A stretch of 64,000 bases of DNA from Leifsonia sp. Root4. GTDB taxonomy: Bacteria; Actinomycetota; Actinomycetes; Actinomycetales; Microbacteriaceae. The DNA is taken from the NCBI RefSeq assembly GCF_001425085.1, contig NZ_LMDN01000004.1, forward strand, positions 342,123-406,122. Direction: 5' to 3'. Below the pieces are notes generated by a model. The model was not told where the DNA came from, did not search any database, and saw only the letters and a program-made list of their open reading frames with translations. Positions 52,486 to 59,794 of the stretch are shown here, piece after piece. Both the position numbers and the translations under genes were made by a program. Each line of letters opens with the position of its first letter. The first letter of the stretch is position 1.

Positions 52486-53913
52486 ATGCAAAGTGTCGCG
52501 GCGGCCCTTGCCCGGCTGGGCGATCTTGCGGCGACGCCCGCTGTCTCCCGTCTGGCCGGCGCATTCGAGGCGGCAGGCCACGAACTCGCACTCGTCGGCG
52601 GCCCGGTGCGCGATGCCTTCCTCGACCGCGGCACGAATGACCTCGACTTCACGACGAATGCCTCTCCGGAGCAGATCCTTGCGATCGTCACGCCGATCAG
52701 CGAGGCGCAGTGGGACATCGGACGCCAGTTCGGCACGATCGCAGCGAAGATTGCCGGCGAGACCGTCGAGATCACGACCTACCGCACCGACAGCTACGTC
52801 GACGGAACGCGCAAGCCGGAGGTCGTGTTCGGCACCTCGCTCGATGAGGATCTCGTGCGCCGCGATTTCACGGTCAACTCGATCGCGCTGCGGCTGCCGC
52901 AGATGGCGCTCGTTGATCCCTCCGGTGGAATCGAAGACATTCTTGACGGTCGTCTGCGCACACCGGCCGCGCCGGAGCAGTCCTTCGGCGACGATCCGCT
53001 CCGCATGATGCGGGCGGCCCGCTTCGCCTCCCAGCTCGGCTTCGAGCTCGACGCCGCGGCGTTCACCGCCATGACGGCAGGCGCAGAGAGCATCCGACGC
53101 ATCTCCATTGAGCGCGTCAACGATGAGCTCTCCAAGCTGTTGAAGACGGATGCCCCGCGCGCCGGTCTCGAGCTGCTCGTCGACTCGGGCATCGCCGCGA
53201 TCGTGTTGCCGGAACTCCCGGCCCTCCGCTTGGAGATCGACGAGCACCACCACCACAAGGACGTCTACGAACACAGCCTGACGGTGCTCGAACAGGCCAT
53301 CGGCTACGAGAAGGCGCGCGGAAAGCTGCAGAGCCCCGACCTGATTCTGCGCCTGGCTTCGCTGCTCCACGACATCGGTAAGCCGGCGACACGGCGCCTC
53401 GAACCCGGCGGCGTCGTGAGTTTCCACCACCACGACTACGTCGGCTCCAAGCTGGCGAAGAAGCGACTGCGCGAGCTGCGCTTCGACAACGACACGATCG
53501 CCGCCGTCGGCCTCCTCATCGAACTGCACCTGCGATTCTTCGGCTACACCGAGGGTGCGTGGACCGACTCGGCGGTCCGCCGCTACGTCCGCGACGCCGG
53601 CGACCAGCTAGAGCGCCTGCACATCCTGACCCGCGCCGATGTGACGACGCGCAACCGGCGCAAGGCCGACAGGCTCGGATTCGCCTACGACGACATCGAG
53701 ACGCGCATCGCGCAGCTGGCCGAAGAAGAAGAGATGAACGCGGTTCGGCCGGATCTGGACGGGGAGCAGATCATGAGCCTGCTCGGCATCCGCCCGGGGC
53801 GTGAGGTCGGCGAGGCGTACCGCTTCCTGCTTGAGCTGCGACTGGACGAGGGGCCGCTCGGGGAAGAGCTCGCGACCGAACGGCTGCTCGCCTGGTGGGC
53901 CGCCCGAGACTGA
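52486..53913 (+). CDS. cca: CCA tRNA nucleotidyltransferase with HD domain
   Basis: Adds or repairs the CCA end of tRNAs; 475 aa. Head domain with GGPVRDAFLDRG (residues 38-49) and metal-binding DLD (52-54), then RRDFTVNS, the template-forming ERVNDELSKLL region, and an HD phosphohydrolase domain with SLLHDIGKPATR near residue 285. This matches PcnA-type enzymes of actinobacteria. The three tRNAs in the window lack encoded CCA and depend on such an enzyme. Divergent from the DUF6049 gene as in mycobacteria, but the NUDIX gene usual between them is absent. Confidence 0.95.
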   Translation: MQSVAAALARLGDLAATPAVSRLAGAFEAAGHELALVGGPVRDAFLDRGTNDLDFTTNASPEQILAIVTPISEAQWDIGRQFGTIAAKIAGETVEITTYRTDSYVDGTRKPEVVFGTSLDEDLVRRDFTVNSIALRLPQMALVDPSGGIEDILDGRLRTPAAPEQSFGDDPLRMMRAARFASQLGFELDAAAFTAMTAGAESIRRISIERVNDELSKLLKTDAPRAGLELLVDSGIAAIVLPELPALRLEIDEHHHHKDVYEHSLTVLEQAIGYEKARGKLQSPDLILRLASLLHDIGKPATRRLEPGGVVSFHHHDYVGSKLAKKRLRELRFDNDTIAAVGLLIELHLRFFGYTEGAWTDSAVRRYVRDAGDQLERLHILTRADVTTRNRRKADRLGFAYDDIETRIAQLAEEEEMNAVRPDLDGEQIMSLLGIRPGREVGEAYRFLLELRLDEGPLGEELATERLLAWWAARD

Positions 53914-53972
53914 TCTGATGGCTGTCGGGCGCCCGGCAACCGAGCACTGGTAGCGTTCGACGCGGAGGTGTC

Positions 53973-55319
53973 GTGAATCTGCGCAGAAAATCCCTGATGA
54001 CCGGGGCCCTGGGCGCCCTGGTCGCCGTTCTGGCGCTGGGCAGCGGGGTACTGCTCGCCGGGGCGATTGCCGGCTCCGGCAACACGATCGTGACCGTGCG
54101 CCTCTGGGACGACAAGGTGGCAGACGCCTACAAGGCCTCCTTCGCGGCATTTCACGAGTCCAACCCCGACATCACGATCGATGTCACCGTGATTCCGTGG
54201 TCGCAGTATTGGACCCAGCTCGACGATGACGTCGCGGCCGGCCGCGCCGATGACATCTTCTGGGTGAACAACTCCTATCTGACCGACCTCGCCGACGACG
54301 GCACACTGATGGACATCGACGACACCCTCGGCTCCAGGGCGAAGAACGATTGGGACAGGGCCGTCGTCCGCGAGTTCACCCGTGACGGCGTCCTCTGGGG
54401 CGTTCCGCAGCTTTCGGATGCCGGCATCGCCCTCTATTACAACAAGTCCATGTTGGCCAAGGCCGGGATCGACGCGGCGACGCTGGAGACCGTGGCCTGG
54501 AGCACCGACCCGGCCGCGGACACCCTGCTGCCGATTCTCACGGCCCTCACCCGCGACAGCAGCGGCCGCGCTCCGAGCGATCCCGCGTTCGATGCCTCCG
54601 CCGTGACGCAGTTCGGCTACAACGCCGGCAACGATCTCCAGGGAATCATCCTGCCGTCGGTCGGATCCAACGGTGCGACCTTCGACGCCGACGGTGCCTA
54701 CACCTTCGGCGAGGAGGGAGCGGCGCAGGCCATCGGCTACCAGGTCGACCTGATCAACACCCACCGGGTGGCGCCTCCGGCATCCGAGAGCAACGCCGAC
54801 GGCGACTACGCCCGCGATCGCTTCGTCGACGGAGGGATGGCGTTGTTCCAGTCCGGCCTCTACAACCTGCCGTACGTCTTCGAGGGAGCCGAGTTCGAGT
54901 GGGGCGTCGCATCGATGCCGGCGGGCCCGAGCGGTCGAGTGTCGGTGACGAACGGCATCGTCGCAGCCGGAAACGCCCAGACAGCCCACCCCGAGGCGAC
55001 GGCCAAGGTACTGGACTGGCTCGGCTCCACCGAGGGAAACAGCTTCGTCGGTGCGAGCGGTGCCGCGGTGCCGGGCGTCGTCGCCGCCCAGCAGGCGTAC
55101 TTCGACCACTGGGGTGGCAAAGACGTCGACGTCGCGAAGTTCTTCGAGGTGTTGGCTGATGACGCCCCGACCATCACCCCGCCGGAAACCGCGAACTTCG
55201 CCGCGGTCCAGGCGGCGTACCAACCGCTGTTGAACGAGGTGTTCGCCGGCACGCTGCCGGTGGCGGAAGGCCTGCGCCAGGCTCAGGATGCCGCGAACGC
55301 GGCCATCGCCGCGAAGTAG
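53973..55319 (+). CDS. Extracellular solute-binding protein (sugar ABC type), orphan
   Basis: Substrate-binding protein of 448 aa, family 1 (maltose/oligosaccharide-type). Motifs VTVRLWDDKVADAYKASF, IPWSQYW, and GVPQLSDAGIALYYNKSML fit that family. The first 35 residues are a signal peptide (GALGALVAVLALGSGVLLAGA), but no lipobox cysteine is present and the protein has no cysteine at all, so it is not a standard lipoprotein; the signal may stay as an anchor. No permease or ATPase is adjacent on either side. GTG 53973 follows GGAGGTG. Confidence 0.88.
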   Translation: MNLRRKSLMTGALGALVAVLALGSGVLLAGAIAGSGNTIVTVRLWDDKVADAYKASFAAFHESNPDITIDVTVIPWSQYWTQLDDDVAAGRADDIFWVNNSYLTDLADDGTLMDIDDTLGSRAKNDWDRAVVREFTRDGVLWGVPQLSDAGIALYYNKSMLAKAGIDAATLETVAWSTDPAADTLLPILTALTRDSSGRAPSDPAFDASAVTQFGYNAGNDLQGIILPSVGSNGATFDADGAYTFGEEGAAQAIGYQVDLINTHRVAPPASESNADGDYARDRFVDGGMALFQSGLYNLPYVFEGAEFEWGVASMPAGPSGRVSVTNGIVAAGNAQTAHPEATAKVLDWLGSTEGNSFVGASGAAVPGVVAAQQAYFDHWGGKDVDVAKFFEVLADDAPTITPPETANFAAVQAAYQPLLNEVFAGTLPVAEGLRQAQDAANAAIAAK

Positions 55320-55363
55320 TGGCAGCTGCCGTCAGCCGAGTGGCGCTCCGACGCGGCATCCGT

Positions 55364-55479
55364 TACCCTTGGAAGGTTGCTCACGTGCCGGGATCTCTGG
55401 CCTCCGTGTTCAACACATGCACAACCCTCCTGTTGCAGAACGTCTGCAGCCGTTTTAGTCCGAAGGAGGTGGGTTAGTC
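55364..55479 (+). promoter_or_regulatory. rpsF promoter and leader
   Basis: TACCCT (55364-55369) is a -10 candidate, giving a leader of about 105 nt with several inverted repeats. CCTCC-type stretches near 55399 and 55427 can pair with the strong ribosome site AAGGAGGTGGG (55463-55473). S6:S18-binding leaders regulate rpsF in other bacteria; the exact motif cannot be proved by eye. Nothing else is seen between 55320 and 55479. Confidence 0.45.
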
Positions 55480-55857
55480 ATGCACCAGTACGAACTGATG
55501 GTTATCCTCGATCCCGAGATCGATGAGCGCACAGTTGCTCCCAGCCTTGACAAGTTCCTCAACGTTGTTCGCAACGATGGTGGAACGATCGACAAGGTCG
55601 ACATCTGGGGCCGTCGTCGTCTCGCCTACGAGATCAACAAGAAGACCGAAGGCATCTACGCCGTCGTCGACTTCACCGCAGAGCCCGCTACCACCACGGA
55701 GCTTGACCGCCAGCTGAAGCTCAGCGAAGCCGTCATGCGCACCAAGGTGCTGCGCGCAGAAGAGGGAATCGCTCAGGTTGCCGCTGCACAGAAGCTCGCC
55801 GAGGAGAAGGCCGCCCGCAAGGCTGCCGCTCCGGCCAAGGCTGCGAAGGACGCTTAG
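55480..55857 (+). CDS. rpsF: Ribosomal protein bS6
   Basis: Small-subunit protein of 125 aa. Begins [31 protein letters not shown] is the family core. Acidic/Ala-rich C-terminal tail (about 25 residues) is longer than the E. coli core. AAGGAGG seven bases from the ATG is among the strongest ribosome sites in the window. First gene of rpsF-ssb-rpsR-rplI. Confidence 0.98.
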   Translation: MHQYELMVILDPEIDERTVAPSLDKFLNVVRNDGGTIDKVDIWGRRRLAYEINKKTEGIYAVVDFTAEPATTTELDRQLKLSEAVMRTKVLRAEEGIAQVAAAQKLAEEKAARKAAAPAKAAKDA

Positions 55858-55862
55858 TCCCG

Positions 55863-56375
55863 ATGGCCGGCGAGACCGTAATTACCGTGGTGGGCAACCT
55901 CACCTCAGACCCCGAGCTGCGTTACACGCAGAACGGACTGGCGGTTGCCAACTTCACCATCGCCTCCACTCCGCGCACGTTTGACCGCGCGAAGAACGAG
56001 TGGATCGATGGCGAGGCATTGTTCCTGCGCGCAAGCGTGTGGCGTGAATTCGCTGAGCACGTAGCAGGTTCGCTGACCAAGGGTTCCCGCGTTATCGCTT
56101 CCGGGCGTCTCAAGCAGCGTTCGTACGAGACGAAAGAGGGCGAGAAGCGCACCAGCTATGAGCTGGATGTCGATGAGATCGGCCCTTCGCTTCGCTACGC
56201 AACCGCGTCTGTCACGCGTGCCCAGTCTTCCGGCGCCCCCCGCGGTGCCGCCCCTCAGGGTGGCAACTTCGGCGGAGCAGTGGAAGAGCCGTGGGCTCCG
56301 AGCGCCCCTGCTGCCTCTGGCGGCCAGGACGTGTGGAACACCCCGGGCAGCTACAGCGACGAGACCCCCTTCTAG
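55863..56375 (+). CDS. ssb: Single-stranded DNA-binding protein
   Basis: Replication/repair SSB of 170 aa. OB-fold residues 1-110 with [17 protein letters not shown] and [14 protein letters not shown]; then a Gly/Pro-rich linker and the protein-interaction tail DETPF at the C-terminus. Tetramer that coats single-stranded DNA and recruits repair proteins. Five bases after rpsF, so co-translated; a 73-bp gap separates it from rpsR. Confidence 0.97.
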   Translation: MAGETVITVVGNLTSDPELRYTQNGLAVANFTIASTPRTFDRAKNEWIDGEALFLRASVWREFAEHVAGSLTKGSRVIASGRLKQRSYETKEGEKRTSYELDVDEIGPSLRYATASVTRAQSSGAPRGAAPQGGNFGGAVEEPWAPSAPAASGGQDVWNTPGSYSDETPF

Positions 56376-56448
56376 GCCCTTGGGCCGGCTTCCGGATGCC
56401 GCACTGCGCGGCCTCCGGGTGTAAATACTTCAAGACAAAGGAAATACC

Positions 56449-56712
56449 ATGGCTGGAAAGAGCAGCGGCGACCGCCGCAAGCCACTCCGCGGAGCCAAGG
56501 GTGGCAAGAACGCCGCTCCCGCGAAGTCCATCCGCGTTGGTGTCATCGATTACAAGGATGTCCCGACGCTTCGCAAGTTCATCTCTGAGCGCGGGAAGAT
56601 CCGTGCCCGCCGCATCACAGGCGTTTCCGTGCAGGAGCAGCGTCTGATCGCCCGTGCCGTCAAGAATGCCCGCGAAATGGCCCTGCTGCCATACGCCGGC
56701 AGCGGACGCTGA
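56449..56712 (+). CDS. rpsR: Ribosomal protein bS18
   Basis: Small-subunit protein of 87 aa, partner of S6. Core [20 protein letters not shown] and [24 protein letters not shown] are complete; the N-terminus is basic and Gly/Lys-rich. It lacks the CPFC zinc residues, as in other C-minus S18 forms. GGAAAT lies before ATG 56449. Followed by rplI at 11 bp. Confidence 0.97.
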   Translation: MAGKSSGDRRKPLRGAKGGKNAAPAKSIRVGVIDYKDVPTLRKFISERGKIRARRITGVSVQEQRLIARAVKNAREMALLPYAGSGR

Positions 56713-56723
56713 GGAGCAACGAC

Positions 56724-57173
56724 ATGAAACTGATTCTGACGCACGAGGTCACTGGCCTCGGCACCCCCGGTGATGTCATCGAGGTCAAGAACGGCTACGC
56801 CCGTAACTACCTGGTTCCGCAGGGCTTTGCCGTGCAGTGGAGCCGCGGTGGCGAGAAGCAGGTCGAGCAGATCAAGGCCGCTCGCGCGGCTCGTGAGCTC
56901 GCCACGCTCGAAGAGGCACAGGCCCTCAAGGCCGCCCTCGAGGGCGCCAAGGTCAAGCTGGTCGTCAAGGCCGGCGCTGAAGGCCGTCTCTTCGGTTCGG
57001 TGAAGACCACCGACATCGCTGACGCTGTTGCTGCTGCCGGACTCGGCACCATCGACAAGCGCAAGATCGAGATCCCCAACGCCATCAAGGTTGTTGGAAC
57101 TCACGAGGCCACGGTTCGTCTGCGCGACGAGCTCTCGGCTGCAATCACCCTCCAGGTGGTAGCCGCCAAGTAG
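56724..57173 (+). CDS. rplI: Ribosomal protein bL9
   Basis: Large-subunit protein of 149 aa with the usual two-domain form: [34 protein letters not shown] N-domain (first 20 residues [20 protein letters not shown]), a long connecting helix, and a C-domain ending [15 protein letters not shown] lies before ATG 56724. Last gene of the ribosomal/ssb operon; a strong terminator follows. Confidence 0.98.
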   Translation: MKLILTHEVTGLGTPGDVIEVKNGYARNYLVPQGFAVQWSRGGEKQVEQIKAARAARELATLEEAQALKAALEGAKVKLVVKAGAEGRLFGSVKTTDIADAVAAAGLGTIDKRKIEIPNAIKVVGTHEATVRLRDELSAAITLQVVAAK

Positions 57174-57189
57174 GCGTAAAACTCATCGG

Positions 57190-57219
57190 TACGGCGGCGG
57201 GCTTCGGCTCGCCGCCGTA
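57190..57219 (+). terminator. Intrinsic terminator after rplI
   Basis: 10-bp perfect stem TACGGCGGCG/CGCCGCCGTA (57190-57199 with 57210-57219), GC-rich inner pairs, followed by TCTGTTT. Confidence 0.88.
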
Positions 57220-57298
57220 TCTGTTTAAGCGGCATCCGTTCTGCGCAATACCCCCATTCTGTGCACAGGCGACCACGATTGTGAGCCGAAATCGGTGC

Positions 57299-57455
57299 TG
57301 TGGAAAACTACTTTTTTCACACAGCTGTGCAAAGATTTAAGCCCTGTTCAAGAGGGATTTTTGTTCAAAAGAAAGTGTGTTGTCCACAGCTGTTCCCACA
57401 GGCTTTGCACAACACTGGCGGCGTTTCGCGCAGATTGTGCACAGAGTTATCCACA
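57299..57455. promoter_or_regulatory. DnaA-box cluster upstream of dnaB
   Basis: TTATCCACA (57447-57455, perfect), TTGTCCACA (57380-57388, one mismatch) and TGTGGAAAA (57299-57307, one mismatch), with an AT-rich stretch from 57300 to 57375. CACAGCTGTG (57320-57329) is a perfect palindrome. TGTTCAAGAG and TGTTCAAAAG repeat at 57345 and 57362. Located in the 442-bp gap after the rplI terminator region before dnaB; no gene is convincing here. Confidence 0.62.
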
Positions 57456-57661
57456 GGCCGGGTTGAGTTGCCATGACGCTGTCCGTATCGTGGCTGCAGC
57501 GGCTCTCGTGAGCCTGTCGCAGCGGCCAGCCTGAACGGCTTCCGTGCGGCAAGCAGCAGTGTCAGAGGTACCCGCTATCACTGGATATGGGTTCAGCTGT
57601 TCCCGACCCACCACTTTTTGACCGGCGCAGGCCGGTAGTCCAGTCGCCGAGGAGGCACCGC

Positions 57662-59041
57662 GTGTCGATCGCTCACCTGGGGCTCGCAGATTCTGCCGAG
57701 ACCCCACGCTCCGAGTCCTATCGCACCGAGCGCACCCCTCCGCACGACCTGCTCGCCGAGCAGAGCGCGTTGGGCGGCATGCTCCTCTCGAAGGATGCCG
57801 TCGCCGACGTCGTCGAGACGCTCCGGGGCCCCGACTTCTACATCCCCAAGCACGAGCTCATCTTCGACGCGATCCTCGCGCTCTACTCGCACGGTGAGCC
57901 GACCGACGTCATCGCGGTCACCGACGAGCTCACCAAGCAGGGCGAGCTCGCCCGCGCCGGTGGCGCAGACTACCTCCACACGCTGACCAGCCTCGTGCCC
58001 ACCGCGGCCAACGCCGGCTACTACGGCTCGATCGTCGCCGAACGCGCACTGCTCCGCCGCCTTGTCGAGGCCGGCACGCGCATCGTGCAGATGGGCTACG
58101 CCGGCGAGGGCGAGGTGCTCGACCTCGTCAACAACGCCCAGGCAGAGATCTACTCCGTGACGGGCAGCACCGAGACCGAGGACTACGTTCCGCTCACCGA
58201 CGCCGTCACCGCGGCGATGGACGAGATCGAGGCGGCATCACACACCGACGGTTCGATGACCGGCGTTCCCACCGGCTTCGCCGACCTCGACGACCTCACC
58301 AACGGTTTCCACCCCGGGCAGATGATCATCGTCGCCGCGCGACCGGCGCTCGGAAAGTCGACGCTCGCTCTCGACTTCGCCCGCTCCGCAGCCATCGGCC
58401 ACAACATGCCGGCGATCTTCTTCTCCCTCGAGATGGGGCGATCAGAGATCGCCATGCGTCTGCTCTCCGCCGAGGCATCCGTTCCCCTGCAGAACATGCG
58501 CAAGGGAACCGTCGACGCCCGCGACTGGACCACGATCGCCCAGGTGCGTGGCCGCATCAACGATGCCCCGCTCTACATCGACGACTCCCCCAACATGACG
58601 CTCGTCGAGATCCGCGCGAAGTGCCGCCGCCTCAAGCAGCGTGTCGGCCTCAAGATGGTCGTCATCGACTACCTGCAGCTGATGACATCCGGCAAGCGCG
58701 TCGAGAGCCGCCAGCAGGAGGTCTCGGAGTTCTCGCGTGCGCTCAAGCTCATGGCCAAGGAGCTGCAGGTTCCGGTCATCGCCCTCTCGCAGCTGAACCG
58801 TGGTTCCGAGCAGCGTGCCGACAAGATGCCGGCGATCAGCGACCTGCGTGAGTCTGGCTCGATCGAGCAGGATGCCGACATGGTCATCTTGTTGCACCGT
58901 GAGAGCGCCTACGAAAAGGACAGCCCTCGCGCCGGCGAGGCCGACCTCATCGTCGCCAAGCACCGTAACGGCCCGACGCGTACCGTGACTGTGGCCTTCC
59001 ACGGCCACTTCTCGCGTTTCGCGGACCTCGCCCCCAGCTAA
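57662..59041 (+). CDS. dnaB: Replicative DNA helicase DnaB
   Basis: Hexameric 5'-3' helicase, 459 aa. N-terminal domain to about residue 160, then RecA-like ATPase with Walker A ARPALGKSTLALD (226-238), SLEMGRSEIAMRL, VVIDYLQLM and a C-terminal DADMVILLHRES. No intein, although inteins are frequent in actinobacterial DnaB. GTG 57662 follows GAGGAGG at eight bases. Probably loaded by the DUF721/DciA-like protein encoded near gyrB. Three DnaA-box-like sites upstream suggest initiator control of its transcription. Confidence 0.97.
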   Translation: MSIAHLGLADSAETPRSESYRTERTPPHDLLAEQSALGGMLLSKDAVADVVETLRGPDFYIPKHELIFDAILALYSHGEPTDVIAVTDELTKQGELARAGGADYLHTLTSLVPTAANAGYYGSIVAERALLRRLVEAGTRIVQMGYAGEGEVLDLVNNAQAEIYSVTGSTETEDYVPLTDAVTAAMDEIEAASHTDGSMTGVPTGFADLDDLTNGFHPGQMIIVAARPALGKSTLALDFARSAAIGHNMPAIFFSLEMGRSEIAMRLLSAEASVPLQNMRKGTVDARDWTTIAQVRGRINDAPLYIDDSPNMTLVEIRAKCRRLKQRVGLKMVVIDYLQLMTSGKRVESRQQEVSEFSRALKLMAKELQVPVIALSQLNRGSEQRADKMPAISDLRESGSIEQDADMVILLHRESAYEKDSPRAGEADLIVAKHRNGPTRTVTVAFHGHFSRFADLAPS

Positions 59042-59215
59042 ACCGGTGTTGGAGGGACGGTCGGTGACGTCCGTTTCGATGTGGAGTCGTCCATGTCATG
59101 GCTTTCGGGACAGTTCGCCGAGCGTTAGGGTGGTCGGCATAAAGCGACTGACCTGATTCTTTGGCACGTCGAGATCCCAGGCGCGGAGAGATCCAGTCTT
59201 CCAGGGAGAGCAACG

Positions 59216-59785
59216 ATGAGACCACTTCGATACTCCATCAATGTCACGCTCGACGGTTGCTGCCATCACGAGGCTGGGCTCCCGCCGGACGAGGAGTCCA
59301 TGCGCTACTGGACCGCTGAGATGGCACGAGCCGATGCCCTGTTGTTCGGCCGGGTGACCTACGAGATGATGGAGTCGGCGTGGCGGAAGCCGACCACGGG
59401 TGCATGGCCTGACTGGATGGATGAGTGGGAGATCCCGTTCGCCGAGACGATCGACCGGGCGAAGAAGCACGTCGTGTCCAGCACGTTGAGTGGGGTCGAC
59501 TGGAATGCCGAGCTGGTGCGAGGTGACCTGGGGCACGCGGTTCGGCAGCTCAAACAAGAGCCGGGTGATGGTCTCTGGGTGGGCGGAGTAACGCTCCCCC
59601 TGGCGCTGGCAGATGTGGGATTGATCGACGAGTACGAGTTCATCGTGCAGCCCGTCCTTGCCGGCCACGGGCCGACGTTGCTCGCCGGTTTGCGCGAGCG
59701 AATCCAGCTTGAACTCGTGGATCGCCAGGAGTTCCGCTCAGGTGCGGTCCGCATGCGGTACAGGCCCATTCCAGCAACGGCCTGA
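59216..59785 (+). CDS. DHFR/RibD C-terminal-like reductase
   Basis: Protein of 189 aa in the dihydrofolate reductase superfamily, RibD C-terminal branch. RYSINVTLDGCCHHEAGL, LLFGRVTYEMM and LWVGGVTLPLAL are marks of the branch, with NADPH binding at the Gly motif. These proteins reduce a pteridine- or flavin-like substrate, not always folate. GGGAGAG lies five bases before the ATG. The 174-bp gap before it has a weak GC inverted repeat. Convergent with hrpB, 9 bp apart. Confidence 0.9.
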   Translation: MRPLRYSINVTLDGCCHHEAGLPPDEESMRYWTAEMARADALLFGRVTYEMMESAWRKPTTGAWPDWMDEWEIPFAETIDRAKKHVVSSTLSGVDWNAELVRGDLGHAVRQLKQEPGDGLWVGGVTLPLALADVGLIDEYEFIVQPVLAGHGPTLLAGLRERIQLELVDRQEFRSGAVRMRYRPIPATA

Positions 59786-59794
59786 CGCGACTCG

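Noticed and set aside
57662..59041. Intein in dnaB (also checked gyrA and gyrB)
   Set aside because: All three proteins have normal length and uninterrupted catalytic motifs.
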